From positions 248,001-312,000 of the forward strand of contig NZ_FOBV01000004.1 of the NCBI RefSeq assembly GCF_900109935.1: DNA of 64,000 nucleotides, written 5' to 3'. This document shows positions 1 to 9,630 of this stretch, piece by piece. The stretch comes from Chryseobacterium taichungense. GTDB taxonomy: Bacteria; Bacteroidota; Bacteroidia; Flavobacteriales; Weeksellaceae. The translations under genes and the position numbers were made by a program. Positions within the stretch are counted from its first letter, which is position 1. Each line of letters begins with the position of its first letter. The notes beneath the pieces were generated by a model. That model was not told the origin of the DNA and did not search any database. It saw nothing but the letters and a program-made list of their open reading frames with translations.

Positions 1-576
1 TCTTTTGATGACGGACTGAAGTTGGTTTCTGAAAGGGCAAAAGCCATGCAGGCAGCTTGTGACGCCAATCCAAGCTCTATGGCAGCAATTTTAGGATTAG
101 ATGATGCTAAAGTTGAAGAAATCTGTTCCCAGATCAGCGGAATCGTAGTTCCTGCTAATTACAATTGTCCAGGTCAGCTGGTAATCTCCGGCGAAACAGC
201 AGCAGTTGAAGAAGCATGTGTGAAATTAAAAGAGGCAGGAGCAAAAAGAGCTCTATTGTTACCGGTAAATGGTGCATTTCACTCTCCTTTGATGCAACCG
301 GCACAGGAACGACTTGCAGCAGCAATCGAACAAACGAAATTCAGAAAAGCGACCATTCCGGTATATCAGAATATTACGACAACCGCAGTTTCTGATCCTG
401 ATGAGATCAAGAAAAATTTGATTGCACAGCTTACAGGTCCTGTAAAATGGACACAGTCTGTACAGAATATGATTAAAGACGGCGCAACGAATTTCGTAGA
501 AGTTGGGCCAGGAAAAACATTACAGGGATTGATCAAGAAAATTGATGGTTCTGTTGACGTTGCTTCCGCAATCTAA
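1..576 (+). CDS. fabD: Malonyl-CoA:ACP transacylase, 3' part (5' end outside window)
   Basis: FabD moves the malonyl group from CoA to acyl carrier protein, the step that supplies fatty-acid elongation in the cytoplasm. The reading frame is open from base 1 and enters mid-gene, so the nucleophilic serine motif (GxSxG) lies outside the window. Visible are the family motif GQLVISG near codon 57 and the active-site histidine in NGAFHSPLM near codon 93, followed by the usual C-terminal FVEVGPGKTLQGL segment. A TTG at base 22 is not a start; family alignment runs through it (SFDDGLKLVSERAKAMQ). A kinase gene follows after 14 bases, probably co-transcribed. Identification is firm. Confidence 0.95.
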   Translation, partial: SFDDGLKLVSERAKAMQAACDANPSSMAAILGLDDAKVEEICSQISGIVVPANYNCPGQLVISGETAAVEEACVKLKEAGAKRALLLPVNGAFHSPLMQPAQERLAAAIEQTKFRKATIPVYQNITTTAVSDPDEIKKNLIAQLTGPVKWTQSVQNMIKDGATNFVEVGPGKTLQGLIKKIDGSVDVASAI

Positions 577-590
577 AAATCAATTAAATC

Positions 591-1496
591 ATGGGCGAGA
601 TATTTTCACCGGGAAAGCTGATGCTTACTTCAGAATATTTCGCAATAGATGGAGCTCTTGTCCTGGCTGTACCTACAAAGCTGGGACAAGAGTTTTCTTT
701 TAAAGAAACAAATGATGGGAAATCCCTGATCTTCTGGGAAGCCTATCATCAGAATACCTTATGGTTAAAAGCTGTCATTGACTATCAGAACTGGCAGATT
801 CTGGAAACCAATATTCCTACAAGTGCTGAGTTTATTTTAAAAACATTAAAAAACGTTCAGTCACTTTCAAATACTAAATTCAAAAGCAATTTTACGTATC
901 ATTTTACGACCAATCTTCAGTTTCCGGCAGATTATGGCTTGGGAAGCAGTTCTACTCTAATGAACAACCTGGCAGAGTGGGCAGTGATTGATCCTTTTTA
1001 TTTAAATACGATAAGTCTTGGCGGGAGCGGTTATGATATCGCCGTAGCAAAAGAGAAATCGGCGATCCTTTATCAGAGCAAACCGGAAATAAAATATGAA
1101 AAGGTAAATTTCAGTCCGTCCTTTAAAAATGAACTGATTTTTATTCATCTCAATCAGAAGCAGGACAGCCGTGAAGGAATCAACTTTTATCGGTCAAAAA
1201 ATAAGTCTCAAAAACTGGTTGATGAATTTTCGGATCTTACAAGAAAAATTTTGTTATGCAACGAATTGGAAGATTTTTCTGATTTATTATTGATTCATGA
1301 GCAAAAAATATCAGATTTCCTTGAAATTCCCACAGTTAAGGAGCGTTTTTTCGCCGATTGTCCTGTTTTTATTAAAAGTCTGGGGGCATGGGGTGGAGAT
1401 TTTGTCATGAGCTCAAAATTTGATGGCTTTAAGGACTATTTTTGGGGAAAAGATTTTAACACAATTTTTGAATGGTCAGATTTAATAGACTTATAG
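591..1496 (+). CDS. GYDIA-type GHMP kinase (mevalonate-kinase-like)
   Basis: This 301-residue protein belongs to the GHMP small-molecule kinase superfamily. It opens with the substrate-side segment FSPGKLMLTSEYFAIDGA (residues 5-22), has the phosphate-binding glycine/serine loop GLGSSST at 116-122, and the GYDIA signature at 147-151 inside GGSGYDIA, which names a Bacteroidota-specific family. A C-terminal glycine motif (GAWGGDF) near residue 265 fits the GHMP C-terminal motif. In flavobacteria, members sit near isoprenoid or lipid genes, and a mevalonate-pathway role is often assumed; the true substrate cannot be read from sequence. It follows fabD by 14 bases. Confidence 0.85.
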   Translation: MGEIFSPGKLMLTSEYFAIDGALVLAVPTKLGQEFSFKETNDGKSLIFWEAYHQNTLWLKAVIDYQNWQILETNIPTSAEFILKTLKNVQSLSNTKFKSNFTYHFTTNLQFPADYGLGSSSTLMNNLAEWAVIDPFYLNTISLGGSGYDIAVAKEKSAILYQSKPEIKYEKVNFSPSFKNELIFIHLNQKQDSREGINFYRSKNKSQKLVDEFSDLTRKILLCNELEDFSDLLLIHEQKISDFLEIPTVKERFFADCPVFIKSLGAWGGDFVMSSKFDGFKDYFWGKDFNTIFEWSDLIDL

Positions 1497-1580
1497 TCAA
1501 TAGATTATAAAGTTTCATTTTTATTTGCCATTTTGACTTATATCATTATATTTAAACCACTTTTAACAATTAATTAATAT

Positions 1581-1588
1581 TAATTTTG
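1581..1588 (+). promoter_or_regulatory. Candidate -7 element upstream of pckA
   Basis: TAATTTTG fits the Bacteroidota -7 consensus TAnnTTTG and lies 35 bases before the pckA start in an AT-rich gap. No well-spaced TTG -33 box is seen, so the call rests on the -7 element alone. Confidence 0.45.
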
Positions 1589-1623
1589 TTAGACCCAAAA
1601 AAGAAATAGAAAATATAAGTAAA

Positions 1624-3261
1624 ATGAAAAACGCTAAAATCATCCAGGATTTAGAAAAATTAGGGATTAAAGGAAACTATGAAGTCGTTTACAATCCTTC
1701 TTATGAGGAGCTGTATCAGGCTGAAGTTTCTCCTGAGAATCAGGGCTTTGAAAAAGCTGAGCTTACGGAATCTGGTGCAGTATCAGTAAAAACAGGAATT
1801 TTCACAGGTCGTTCACCTAAAGACAGATATATTGTTCAGGATGATGTTACGAGAGATACAATTTTCTGGGACGGTAAAGTAAATCTTTCTACAACACCTG
1901 AAATTTTCCAATCTTGTAAGGAAATAGTACTGAATCAACTTTCAACATCAAAGAAAATCTACGTAGTAGATGCTTTTTGCGGAACAAATGCTGACACCAG
2001 GCTTAAAGTGAGATTCATTGTGGAAGTAGCCTGGCAGGCGCACTTCGTTACGAATATGTTCATCCGTCCCTCTCATTACGAATTGCAAAACTTCGGGGAG
2101 CCGGATTTCACGGTAATCAACGGTTCTAAAACGACGAATCCAAATTGGGAAGAACAGGGATTGCATTCTGAAAACTTCATTATGTTTAATCTTACTGAAA
2201 GAATTCAAATTATTGGAGGTACTTGGTATGGCGGCGAAATGAAGAAAGGAATGTTTGCCATGATGAATTATTACCTTCCGTTAAAAGGCATGGCTTCTAT
2301 GCACTGTTCTGCCAACGTAGGAGAAGAAGGAGATGTTGCTCTTTTCTTCGGACTTTCAGGAACCGGAAAAACAACCTTATCCGCAGATCCTAAAAGATAT
2401 CTTATTGGAGACGATGAGCACGGATGGGACAACAATGGCGTGTTCAATTATGAAGGCGGATGTTATGCAAAAGTGATTGATCTTTCGGCAGAAAAAGAAC
2501 CGGATATTTTCGGAGCCATCAGAAGAGATGCACTTCTTGAAAATGTTGTTGTACATAACGGTATTTCTGATTATACAGACAATTCTATCACAGAAAATAC
2601 GAGGGTATCTTATCCTATTTATCATATTAATAAAATTGTTTTACCTTCAAAGGCGGGACATGCCAAAAAGATCGTTTATCTTTCGGCAGACGCGTTTGGA
2701 GTATTGCCTCCGGTTTCAATTTTGGATGAAGATCAGGCACAATATCATTTCCTTTGTGGATATACATCAAAATTAGCCGGGACAGAAAGAGGAATTACAG
2801 AGCCTGAACCATCGTTTTCACCGGCATTCGGAGAGGCGTTCCTAACACTGCACCCAACCATGTATTCAAAGACACTGATCGGAAAAATGAAAGAACACGG
2901 CGCAAAAGCCTATCTCGTAAATACAGGCTGGAATGGTACAGGAAAAAGGATTTCATTAAAAGATACAAGAGCAATCATTGATGCCATTATTGATGGCTCT
3001 ATTGAAGATGCCCCAAAGACAAGAATTCCAATCATGAATCTGGAAGTCCCAACATCATTACCGAATGTTTCTGAAGGCATTCTGGATCCGCGAGATACCT
3101 ATAATAGTGTGGAAGAATGGGAAGAAAAAGCAAAAGATCTTGCCGCTAAATACATCAAAAACTTCGAACAGTACTGCAATTCGGATGAAGCTAAAAAATT
3201 AGTGAAATCAGGTCCACAGTTGCAGGAACAGACCGCAGATAATACACTAAAAAATAGTTAG
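1624..3261 (+). CDS. pckA: Phosphoenolpyruvate carboxykinase (ATP)
   Basis: PckA converts oxaloacetate and ATP to phosphoenolpyruvate, CO2 and ADP, the entry step of gluconeogenesis. The 545-residue length is typical of the ATP-dependent family. Visible are TGRSPKDRY near residue 61 (substrate-binding arginine), the kinase-1 P-loop GLSGTGKTT around 242-250, the metal/ATP-binding LIGDDEHGW just after it, and [11 protein letters not shown] near residue 438. The gene is monocistronic in appearance, with its own upstream -7 box and a strong terminator 25 bases after the stop. The ORFs on the other strand and in other frames across it are shadows. Confidence 0.98.
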   Translation: MKNAKIIQDLEKLGIKGNYEVVYNPSYEELYQAEVSPENQGFEKAELTESGAVSVKTGIFTGRSPKDRYIVQDDVTRDTIFWDGKVNLSTTPEIFQSCKEIVLNQLSTSKKIYVVDAFCGTNADTRLKVRFIVEVAWQAHFVTNMFIRPSHYELQNFGEPDFTVINGSKTTNPNWEEQGLHSENFIMFNLTERIQIIGGTWYGGEMKKGMFAMMNYYLPLKGMASMHCSANVGEEGDVALFFGLSGTGKTTLSADPKRYLIGDDEHGWDNNGVFNYEGGCYAKVIDLSAEKEPDIFGAIRRDALLENVVVHNGISDYTDNSITENTRVSYPIYHINKIVLPSKAGHAKKIVYLSADAFGVLPPVSILDEDQAQYHFLCGYTSKLAGTERGITEPEPSFSPAFGEAFLTLHPTMYSKTLIGKMKEHGAKAYLVNTGWNGTGKRISLKDTRAIIDAIIDGSIEDAPKTRIPIMNLEVPTSLPNVSEGILDPRDTYNSVEEWEEKAKDLAAKYIKNFEQYCNSDEAKKLVKSGPQLQEQTADNTLKNS

Positions 3262-3285
3262 TGATTTTAATGAATAATATTATTT

Positions 3286-3310
3286 GGTGAGATTTTTTCT
3301 CACCTTTTTT
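3286..3310 (+). terminator. Rho-independent terminator of pckA
   Basis: GGTGAG (3286-3291) pairs with CTCACC (3299-3304) around a 7-base loop, followed by six T. It starts 25 bases after the pckA stop. Confidence 0.85.
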
Positions 3311-3490
3311 AGTGGTATCGAATGATCTTTGTAGTTAAACATCATGAATTAAATATATCACAGTTTTTATTTAAAATTTATGGGAATATTTCATAATACT
3401 TTTCTTTTTAAACTTATAGAAAGTATTTATAAGTGCCTTACTATTATTACTAAGTAAATATCCACCTAACACAACTTACAAAAAAATAAT

Positions 3491-3518
3491 AAAAAAAGGC
3501 TGTCTAAAAAGACAGCCT
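3491..3518 (-). terminator. Terminator after the SusD remnant
   Basis: On the minus strand an 8-bp perfect stem, AGGCTGTC/GACAGCCT, closes a 6-base loop and is followed by a run of seven T. It lies 9 bases past the stop codon of the SusD remnant. Confidence 0.85.
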
Positions 3519-3526
3519 CTTCTATT

Positions 3527-4294
3527 TTAGAAATTAGGATTATCATCAATTTCTCTTTGAGGAATCTTGAAATACATTCTTGGATCATTATATGGTAATG
3601 GTGTACCCACTAAGAATAAATGATTTGAACCTCTCACAACTGTTGCTTTATTTCTTTTTAAAGCGAGATAAGATTTACCTTCACCCCAAAGTTCTATTCG
3701 AGTTTGTTTATATATCTCGTTTTGCAAATTTACTCCTGACAATGCATCAATGTATGCTAAAGTCGTTGTTGGATTATTATATCTGTTATCCAATAATGTT
3801 TTAAGTATTGTTCTAGCCTCAGTTTCTTGCCCGCTTTTTGCTAAAGTTTCGGCTGCCAATAGATAATACTCGTCTACCCTCATATATAAATAATCAGCTG
3901 TAATCTGTCTTTGGCCTTGTACTACTCTCTTTGAGTCATAAAACTTATTTGTTGGTATACGTACCGTGAACTGAAACTGTGACCTCCTTGCGTCATCCGT
4001 GCTAATACTGCTGTACAAATTATTATCCATACCTTTATAATCACCTGCAGATGCGTAGCTGTAAGTAAATCTATCAACTTGTCCCCACCAGCTTACTAAA
4101 TCTAACCCATTAACAATTTGGATATCAAAACCCCAAATCCAGCTGTTTGTATTAAGATCGTTAAAACCTCCTTGAAGACCCGTATCCTGAGTCCATGCTA
4201 GCGAATCAAGAGCAGTATATAAGGTATAGCTGCTGTTGAAGCTTCGAAGTCCGGGGTAAAATATTGAAGTAAGTAAAATAAGAAATAATTGCAT
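3527..4294 (-). pseudogene. Truncated RagB/SusD-family remnant (C-terminal part only)
   Basis: The frame encodes about 255 residues resembling only the C-terminal half of a SusD-type glycan-binding lipoprotein: a DYLYMRVDEYYLLAAETLAK helix (TPR-like), a later RIELWGEGKSYLALKR segment, and a closing YFKIPQREIDDNPNF. The intact SusD next to it ends similarly (FPIPQSEVGANGN). There is no signal peptide or lipobox, and the N-terminal half is missing. Homology appears to begin around FYPGLRSFNSSYTLY. The first ATG falls directly at the T-run of the upstream SusD terminator, so the piece is probably not expressed as a working protein. It keeps its own terminator. A truncated gene seems likelier than a short functional one. 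Confidence 0.7.
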
Positions 4295-4326
4295 AAAAAA
4301 AGACTGCCTAATTTTTAAAGCAGTCT
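4295..4326 (-). terminator. Terminator of the intact susD-like gene
   Basis: On the minus strand AGACTGC (4320-4326) pairs with GCAGTCT (4301-4307) across a 12-base loop, followed by six T. It is 27 bases after the SusD stop and sits right in front of the truncated second SusD. Confidence 0.8.
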
Positions 4327-4352
4327 CTCAAATTATATATTAATATTCTTTA

Positions 4353-5759
4353 TTAGTAACCATTATTTTGTTTAACATTTCCATTAGCTCCAACTTCACT
4401 TTGTGGTATAGGAAAAGCATATTTGAAAGAGCCATAGTTAATAGTACCAAACTTTTGTCTAACAGGATCAACTAGAGGAATTGATTTTCCAGTCCTTGCT
4501 AGGTCATCAAATCTAAATCCTTCAAAAGCTAACTCTCTTCTTCTTTCCAATAAGATATTATCCATTGTTGCAGCAGTATAAGTAGAAGCATTTCTATTTG
4601 CTGGGATCTTATTTAATTGAATTAATGCATCTGCTGCTTTACCATTGTTTAATAATGCTTCAGCATATATCAACACAACTTCTTCAATTCTTACAATAGG
4701 AACGTCATCAGCTGGTGTCGCAACAGTAGGATACTTACCTATATTTCTATACTCTAACGTCGAGGAACCATTTGGTGCAATAAAAGTTGTTGTTTTTCTA
4801 ATATCACCAGTATCATATGCATCATAAAGATTTTTTAAGGCAACAATATCTCCATAAGCTGAACCTCTGTATATAGAAGCTAAAGAATTATTTCCTAGAT
4901 TATCATTAGCATTAAAATCTAAAGAAAAAATAATATTTGGCGTTGAATCGGTTTTAAAGGTTGCTGCATAATTGGTTGCACTAGCAACAGTATATTTTCC
5001 TGAATCGACCACAATTTTAGCTTCATTTTCAGCAATCTGATATTTTTTAAAATATAGTGCTACTCTAGCCTTAATTGCATGCGCTGATAAAGATGTTAAG
5101 TAGTGTTTTGATGGATCATCATACGAAGCATTCATCAAAGATATAGCATTATCTAGATCATTTATAATACTATCGTAATTTTCTTGAACGGTATTTCTTG
5201 ATGGATATAAATTATTGGCATCTCTAAATGTCGTAACATAAGGAACTCCAAGAGCGCTCATTCCGCCTTGTCCATCGACAAACTGCTGTCCAAAAATTCT
5301 TACTAAATCAAAATGCCCCAACGCTCTCATTATTAAAGCCTGCCCTTTAATATGATTAATTTCTCCTGTATCTCCTGATAATTGAGAGGAAGATTTGTTA
5401 ATTACAATATTTGCATTACCAATAGCTTGGTAAATTCTTGTCCAAGTATCTGATGCATAAGCATCTGAAGGCAACATACTCATTTGACCAACTGAGACAA
5501 ATCTATTTGAATTAGCATTAGAAAAACAGTTATCTGTTCTAACTTCTCCAAATATTATTAAATCTCTACCATAATAGCTTACTGATGTCATCCTATCATA
5601 TCCTCCAGCCAATACAGTCCTCAAATCATTGACTGTATTAATACTAGCCTCAAGATCTTTTGCTTGAGATAATGTTGGGTCTAGTCCTTCATCATTACAT
5701 GCGGAAATAACAGATAATATTAAAGCACTAAAAAAAATTTTGATGAATATCTTTTTCAT
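4353..5759 (-). CDS. RagB/SusD-family nutrient-binding outer-membrane lipoprotein
   Basis: SusD-type proteins sit on the cell surface and cap a SusC transporter, capturing oligosaccharide or peptide ligands. The 468-residue product has a lipoprotein signal peptide with the lipobox SVISAC and lipidated Cys21, followed by acidic residues as in Bacteroidota surface-export signals. Typical features are GQALIMRALGHFDLVRIFG (about 138-156), the ALLNNGKAADALIQLNKI helices, and the RRRELAFEGFRFDDLARTG segment near 405. It starts 26 bases after the SusC gene, in the usual susC-susD order. The ligand cannot be told; no glycoside hydrolase or peptidase is adjacent. Confidence 0.93.
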   Translation of the reverse strand: MKKIFIKIFFSALILSVISACNDEGLDPTLSQAKDLEASINTVNDLRTVLAGGYDRMTSVSYYGRDLIIFGEVRTDNCFSNANSNRFVSVGQMSMLPSDAYASDTWTRIYQAIGNANIVINKSSSQLSGDTGEINHIKGQALIMRALGHFDLVRIFGQQFVDGQGGMSALGVPYVTTFRDANNLYPSRNTVQENYDSIINDLDNAISLMNASYDDPSKHYLTSLSAHAIKARVALYFKKYQIAENEAKIVVDSGKYTVASATNYAATFKTDSTPNIIFSLDFNANDNLGNNSLASIYRGSAYGDIVALKNLYDAYDTGDIRKTTTFIAPNGSSTLEYRNIGKYPTVATPADDVPIVRIEEVVLIYAEALLNNGKAADALIQLNKIPANRNASTYTAATMDNILLERRRELAFEGFRFDDLARTGKSIPLVDPVRQKFGTINYGSFKYAFPIPQSEVGANGNVKQNNGY

Positions 5760-5785
5760 AATTTCTTTTTAATTATTAATTAATT

Positions 5786-8638
5786 TTAAAATTGAACATT
5801 CACTCCAAAAATAATTGACTTAACAGGTGGAGTTGTTAATGTAGTATATCCAGCAGCACTCACCTCAGGATCTAGTTTTAAACCTTTATCAAAAACGTAA
5901 GTCCATAAATTGGTTCCTCTTACCGTTAACGAAAGACCGTCAATGCCAATATTTTTAATAAAATCTTTCGGTAAATTGTATCCTAGAGTTATATCTTTTA
6001 ATCTAATAAAAGATCCATCATACAAATGTCTTGATGAAGTCGCATGAAAATTATCATTTTGAGAATAACTAAGTACAGGTACATCAGTGACATCTCCTGG
6101 TTTCTGCCAAGCGTTTAAAAGGTCTTCACTACCATTATATGACGCTAATGTAAAGCTATTTGTTCTCATATAGAACTGGGCATATTGTTCATATATTTTG
6201 TGACCTCCCGCATAGTAAAAATTAGCATTCAAGAATATATTTTTGTATGATAAACCGGTGCCAAATCCACCCGTATATTTAGGTATTGCAGTACCCTGAA
6301 AAACCCTTTTCGCTGCATTATAATTAGAAGTTCTTTCACCATCAACCCCATTCAAGTACCATTCTGGAGCTCCAGTTTGAGTGTTCACCCCAGCCCATGT
6401 AGGCATATACCAAGACATAAATGGCAGACCAATTTCAGCTTTACGATAAACACTTCCTGCGTAAACATCAATTGGAAGACCATCACCACCTGTAGCTAGC
6501 TTCTCAATCCTATTATTAACGGTTGCAATTGAACCAAAAATATTCCAATTAAAACTGTTTGACCTAATTACATCAAATTTTAATGAGGCCTCAATTCCTT
6601 GATTTCTCATTGCTCCTAGGTTTTGAGCCTGTGATGTAAAACTTGTAGTTCTTGACAAGGGAACACTTTGTAATAAATCATATGTATATCTATTATAGTA
6701 TTCTATAGATCCTGATAATCTTGAATCAAAGAATGCAAAATCTAAACCTAAATCATATGTTTTACTTTTTTCCCAAGTTAAATTAGGATTACCAAAATTA
6801 TTAGCATACGCTGCTCCATTTTGACCATATGCTATATCGTATGCTAATGTAGCTTGATATCTATTTAATCCTACCCCGCTGTTTCCAGTAATACCATATG
6901 AACCTCTTAACTTCAATTCATTAACAACATCTGGCATGAAGTTTTCTTTATGTAGATTCCACGCTCCACCTATAGACCAAAAAGTTCCAAATCTATTTCC
7001 CGACGCAAATCTTGAAGATCCTTCTCTTCTAATTGTAGCATCTAAGATATACTTATTGTTATAAGAATAGTTTAATGTCCCGAAATACGATGTATTTTTC
7101 CAATCTTCATAGTTAGAACCCGTAGAATAATTGGCACTTGTATTATCAATATTTGTTAATCCATCAGCGGGAATATTTTCTCCATAGCCACTTAAAACAT
7201 CTTGCTGATTTTTTTGATATTCAAAGAATGCTGAAGCATCTATTCTATGTTTATCAAATTTTACAATATAATTTAATTGATTTATAGTTACTAGATTAAA
7301 GTTTTGTGACATTCTTCTTTCAGAAGAACCATTTGCATCTTTAGCATCCCCATGATATCTATTATAGTAAGCTTTATAATCATTAAACAAAAAATCAACA
7401 TTTAAACGAGAGGTAAATGTAAGGTTTTTAATAATTTTGTAATCAACTTTATTATTAATCAAAGCCCTCATTTGTTTTTGCCAAATTACGTTGTTAGCTT
7501 GAGTATATAAAGTATTTGCAATTGATGTCATGTCAGAGAATTCATCAATATTATAAGATCCATCTGCATTATAAGGTCTTACCCATGGAGAAATCAATAC
7601 TCTTGTTAAATATGGATTCCCGAAGAAGGAACCTGCTTCTAATATAGGATTTTGCTTTAACCAAGATCCAGTAAAAGATGATTCAAAGCTCACTTTATCA
7701 GTAAGATCTCTTTTATAACTGAATAAGCCCGTAATTCTTTCAAATGGATTAGCAATTGAAGTAGATTCAGTTTTGTTATATCCTAGTGAAGCATAAAACG
7801 TAGATTTAGCATCCCCTCCTGAGGCATTCAAATTAACTGAATATAAGCCCGCATTTTTTTTTGTTAACAGATCCTGCCATCCGTACTCCTTACCATCCCA
7901 TAAGCTATATCCGCCAAGATCATTATCAATGATTGTTTGCATAGCCTCATCCTGCGTTTGATTAAATTGATTTGCTATACCATCCTTTAACAAACTAAGC
8001 CTTTGAGCTCCACTTAACATTTTCAGTTTATTATATGCTTCATTTTGGAAGCCTACTGATGTATCTAAATTGAATCTAGTCTTTCCTTTAGCTCCCCTTT
8101 TAGTGGTGATAACAATCACCCCATTAGATCCTCTTGCTCCATATATCGCTGTTGATGAAGCATCTTTTAAAACAACAATTGATTCTATATCATCATTATT
8201 TATACTAGCTAATGCGGATAGAGTTGAAAGACTTGGACTAGCACTTGCATTATCTGCTGTAGTATTTCCATTTACCATAGGAACACCATCAATAACAAAC
8301 AATGGGCTATTGGAAGCAGTAAAAGACCCTACCCCCCTAATTCTAATATCTTGAAATGATCCAGGTGTACCTGAAGTAGTATTAACGACAACTCCTGGCA
8401 CTTTTCCTTGAAGAGCCTGATCCACACTTATTGCAGAAGGAGTATCAATATCTGCTGATTTTAAAGCAGTCATACTACCCGTCAAACTAGAAACACTCTT
8501 CTTAACATAACCCACCATAACGACTTCCTCAATCTGAGTTTCTTTATTTATCGTATCTTTTTGGCTTCTTTGTGCAAAAGTGTTTTGCCCTAAGAAAAAC
8601 AAAACCCCAGCACTCAATACACGTAATTTCACATTCAT
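5786..8638 (-). CDS. SusC/RagA-family TonB-linked outer-membrane transporter
   Basis: SusC proteins are 22-strand TonB-dependent outer-membrane channels that import the ligand held by SusD. The 950-residue product starts with a signal peptide ending FFLGQNTFAQ, a TonB-box-like region (IEEVVMVGY, about 37-45), then the plug with GVVVNTTSGTPGSFQDIRIRG and the conserved VLKDASSTAIYGARGSNGVI stretch (about 155-175), and a long beta-barrel ending in FGVNVQF. The carboxypeptidase-regulatory-like domain that usually precedes the plug is absent, a variant common in Chryseobacterium as far as I recall. It heads the susCD unit; its substrate is unknown. Confidence 0.95.
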   Translation of the reverse strand: MNVKLRVLSAGVLFFLGQNTFAQRSQKDTINKETQIEEVVMVGYVKKSVSSLTGSMTALKSADIDTPSAISVDQALQGKVPGVVVNTTSGTPGSFQDIRIRGVGSFTASNSPLFVIDGVPMVNGNTTADNASASPSLSTLSALASINNDDIESIVVLKDASSTAIYGARGSNGVIVITTKRGAKGKTRFNLDTSVGFQNEAYNKLKMLSGAQRLSLLKDGIANQFNQTQDEAMQTIIDNDLGGYSLWDGKEYGWQDLLTKKNAGLYSVNLNASGGDAKSTFYASLGYNKTESTSIANPFERITGLFSYKRDLTDKVSFESSFTGSWLKQNPILEAGSFFGNPYLTRVLISPWVRPYNADGSYNIDEFSDMTSIANTLYTQANNVIWQKQMRALINNKVDYKIIKNLTFTSRLNVDFLFNDYKAYYNRYHGDAKDANGSSERRMSQNFNLVTINQLNYIVKFDKHRIDASAFFEYQKNQQDVLSGYGENIPADGLTNIDNTSANYSTGSNYEDWKNTSYFGTLNYSYNNKYILDATIRREGSSRFASGNRFGTFWSIGGAWNLHKENFMPDVVNELKLRGSYGITGNSGVGLNRYQATLAYDIAYGQNGAAYANNFGNPNLTWEKSKTYDLGLDFAFFDSRLSGSIEYYNRYTYDLLQSVPLSRTTSFTSQAQNLGAMRNQGIEASLKFDVIRSNSFNWNIFGSIATVNNRIEKLATGGDGLPIDVYAGSVYRKAEIGLPFMSWYMPTWAGVNTQTGAPEWYLNGVDGERTSNYNAAKRVFQGTAIPKYTGGFGTGLSYKNIFLNANFYYAGGHKIYEQYAQFYMRTNSFTLASYNGSEDLLNAWQKPGDVTDVPVLSYSQNDNFHATSSRHLYDGSFIRLKDITLGYNLPKDFIKNIGIDGLSLTVRGTNLWTYVFDKGLKLDPEVSAAGYTTLTTPPVKSIIFGVNVQF

Positions 8639-9548
8639 ATTAACAAATTTTAATATTTAAAAGTTTAACAAATATGTTAATAAATTTTAACATTAGCAAT
8701 TTTTATATTTAAGAATTTATTAATAGTAATACAATTATGCTTAAATATGCTCAACTCATTAGTAGCTTTTTTTTTAAATTAAACACAAGTAATTTGAAAT
8801 TTAAACAAGTGAGTAACATTATTATAAAAATTTTAACACTTCTTAAACGGTTTATAAAATATTATTTAGAATGTTTATAAATTTCTAAGTTAGAATAATA
8901 GTATTATTTCAATGCAAAGTGATATTTAATAGAATATTTTACAGAGAATACTTATAGATACATTATTATTTTTTAACATTTATTTACATTATCTTAAAAA
9001 TAATAATAGATATTCAACAAGTCAATTTTTTCCAAGTATCAAAAACTTTTAGAAAAAAAATATTATAGTTTTTATGGCCATGCTTATTTCTACTCACTAG
9101 AAAAGTAAGGAAATTCGCACATATTACAATCATCCGTATTGAAATTGATCTAATAAAAATGAAAACGTACAATGTGCTTATTATATTTTAAATTGAAGCT
9201 AATCTCATAGAAAAAGGTGAATTCAATTACAAAACATTTATGCAAAAGCATTGTTTGGTTTGGGTCTAAAGAAAAGCGGATATGAATACTGAAAATGCAG
9301 TCAAGGTTACAAAATAACTGTAAGGAAATAGAGCCACAATCTTCCCCTCATCTATCACTCAGATGATAGACTATAACATTGCTGTGAAATTTATCGAAAA
9401 GCCTAGAGAACAATGATAGATATAATTTCTCATTTACAAATACAAAATATTCATGACTTAAAACAATTAAGTGAATGAAACTATTCATATTTATAACAAC
9501 AAAAGAGCACACACTAGCCTGAAGATGAAAATCATGGAAATAATGCAT
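8639..9548. other. AT-rich stretch without a recognisable gene
   Basis: About 0.9 kb between the SusC start and the infB terminator has very high A+T and stop codons in all frames. The only ORF (66 codons, minus strand, 9348-9548) resembles no family I recognise. The stretch presumably holds the susC promoter, but no clean TAnnTTTG box was found close to 8638. It may include decayed gene sequence around 9240-9550, where base composition is less extreme. Confidence 0.5.
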
Positions 9549-9579
9549 AAAAAATCCGGAAAATCAAAGTCTTCCGGAT
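9549..9579 (-). terminator. Terminator of the rimP-nusA-infB operon
   Basis: On the minus strand ATCCGGAA (9572-9579) pairs with TTCCGGAT (9554-9561) around a 10-base loop, followed by five to six T. It lies 52 bases after the infB stop. Confidence 0.85.
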
Positions 9580-9630
9580 AATATTTTAATCGAAAATTGT
9601 TAATGTATTTTTGGACTAGCCATAAAAATA

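Noticed and set aside
2477..2776. 99-codon ORF in another frame inside pckA
   Set aside because: It overlaps strongly conserved PckA codons and shows no family features.
9348..9548. 66-codon minus-strand ORF in the SusC upstream spacer
   Set aside because: No recognisable motif, AT-rich composition and no clear promoter; kept only as part of the gene-desert note.
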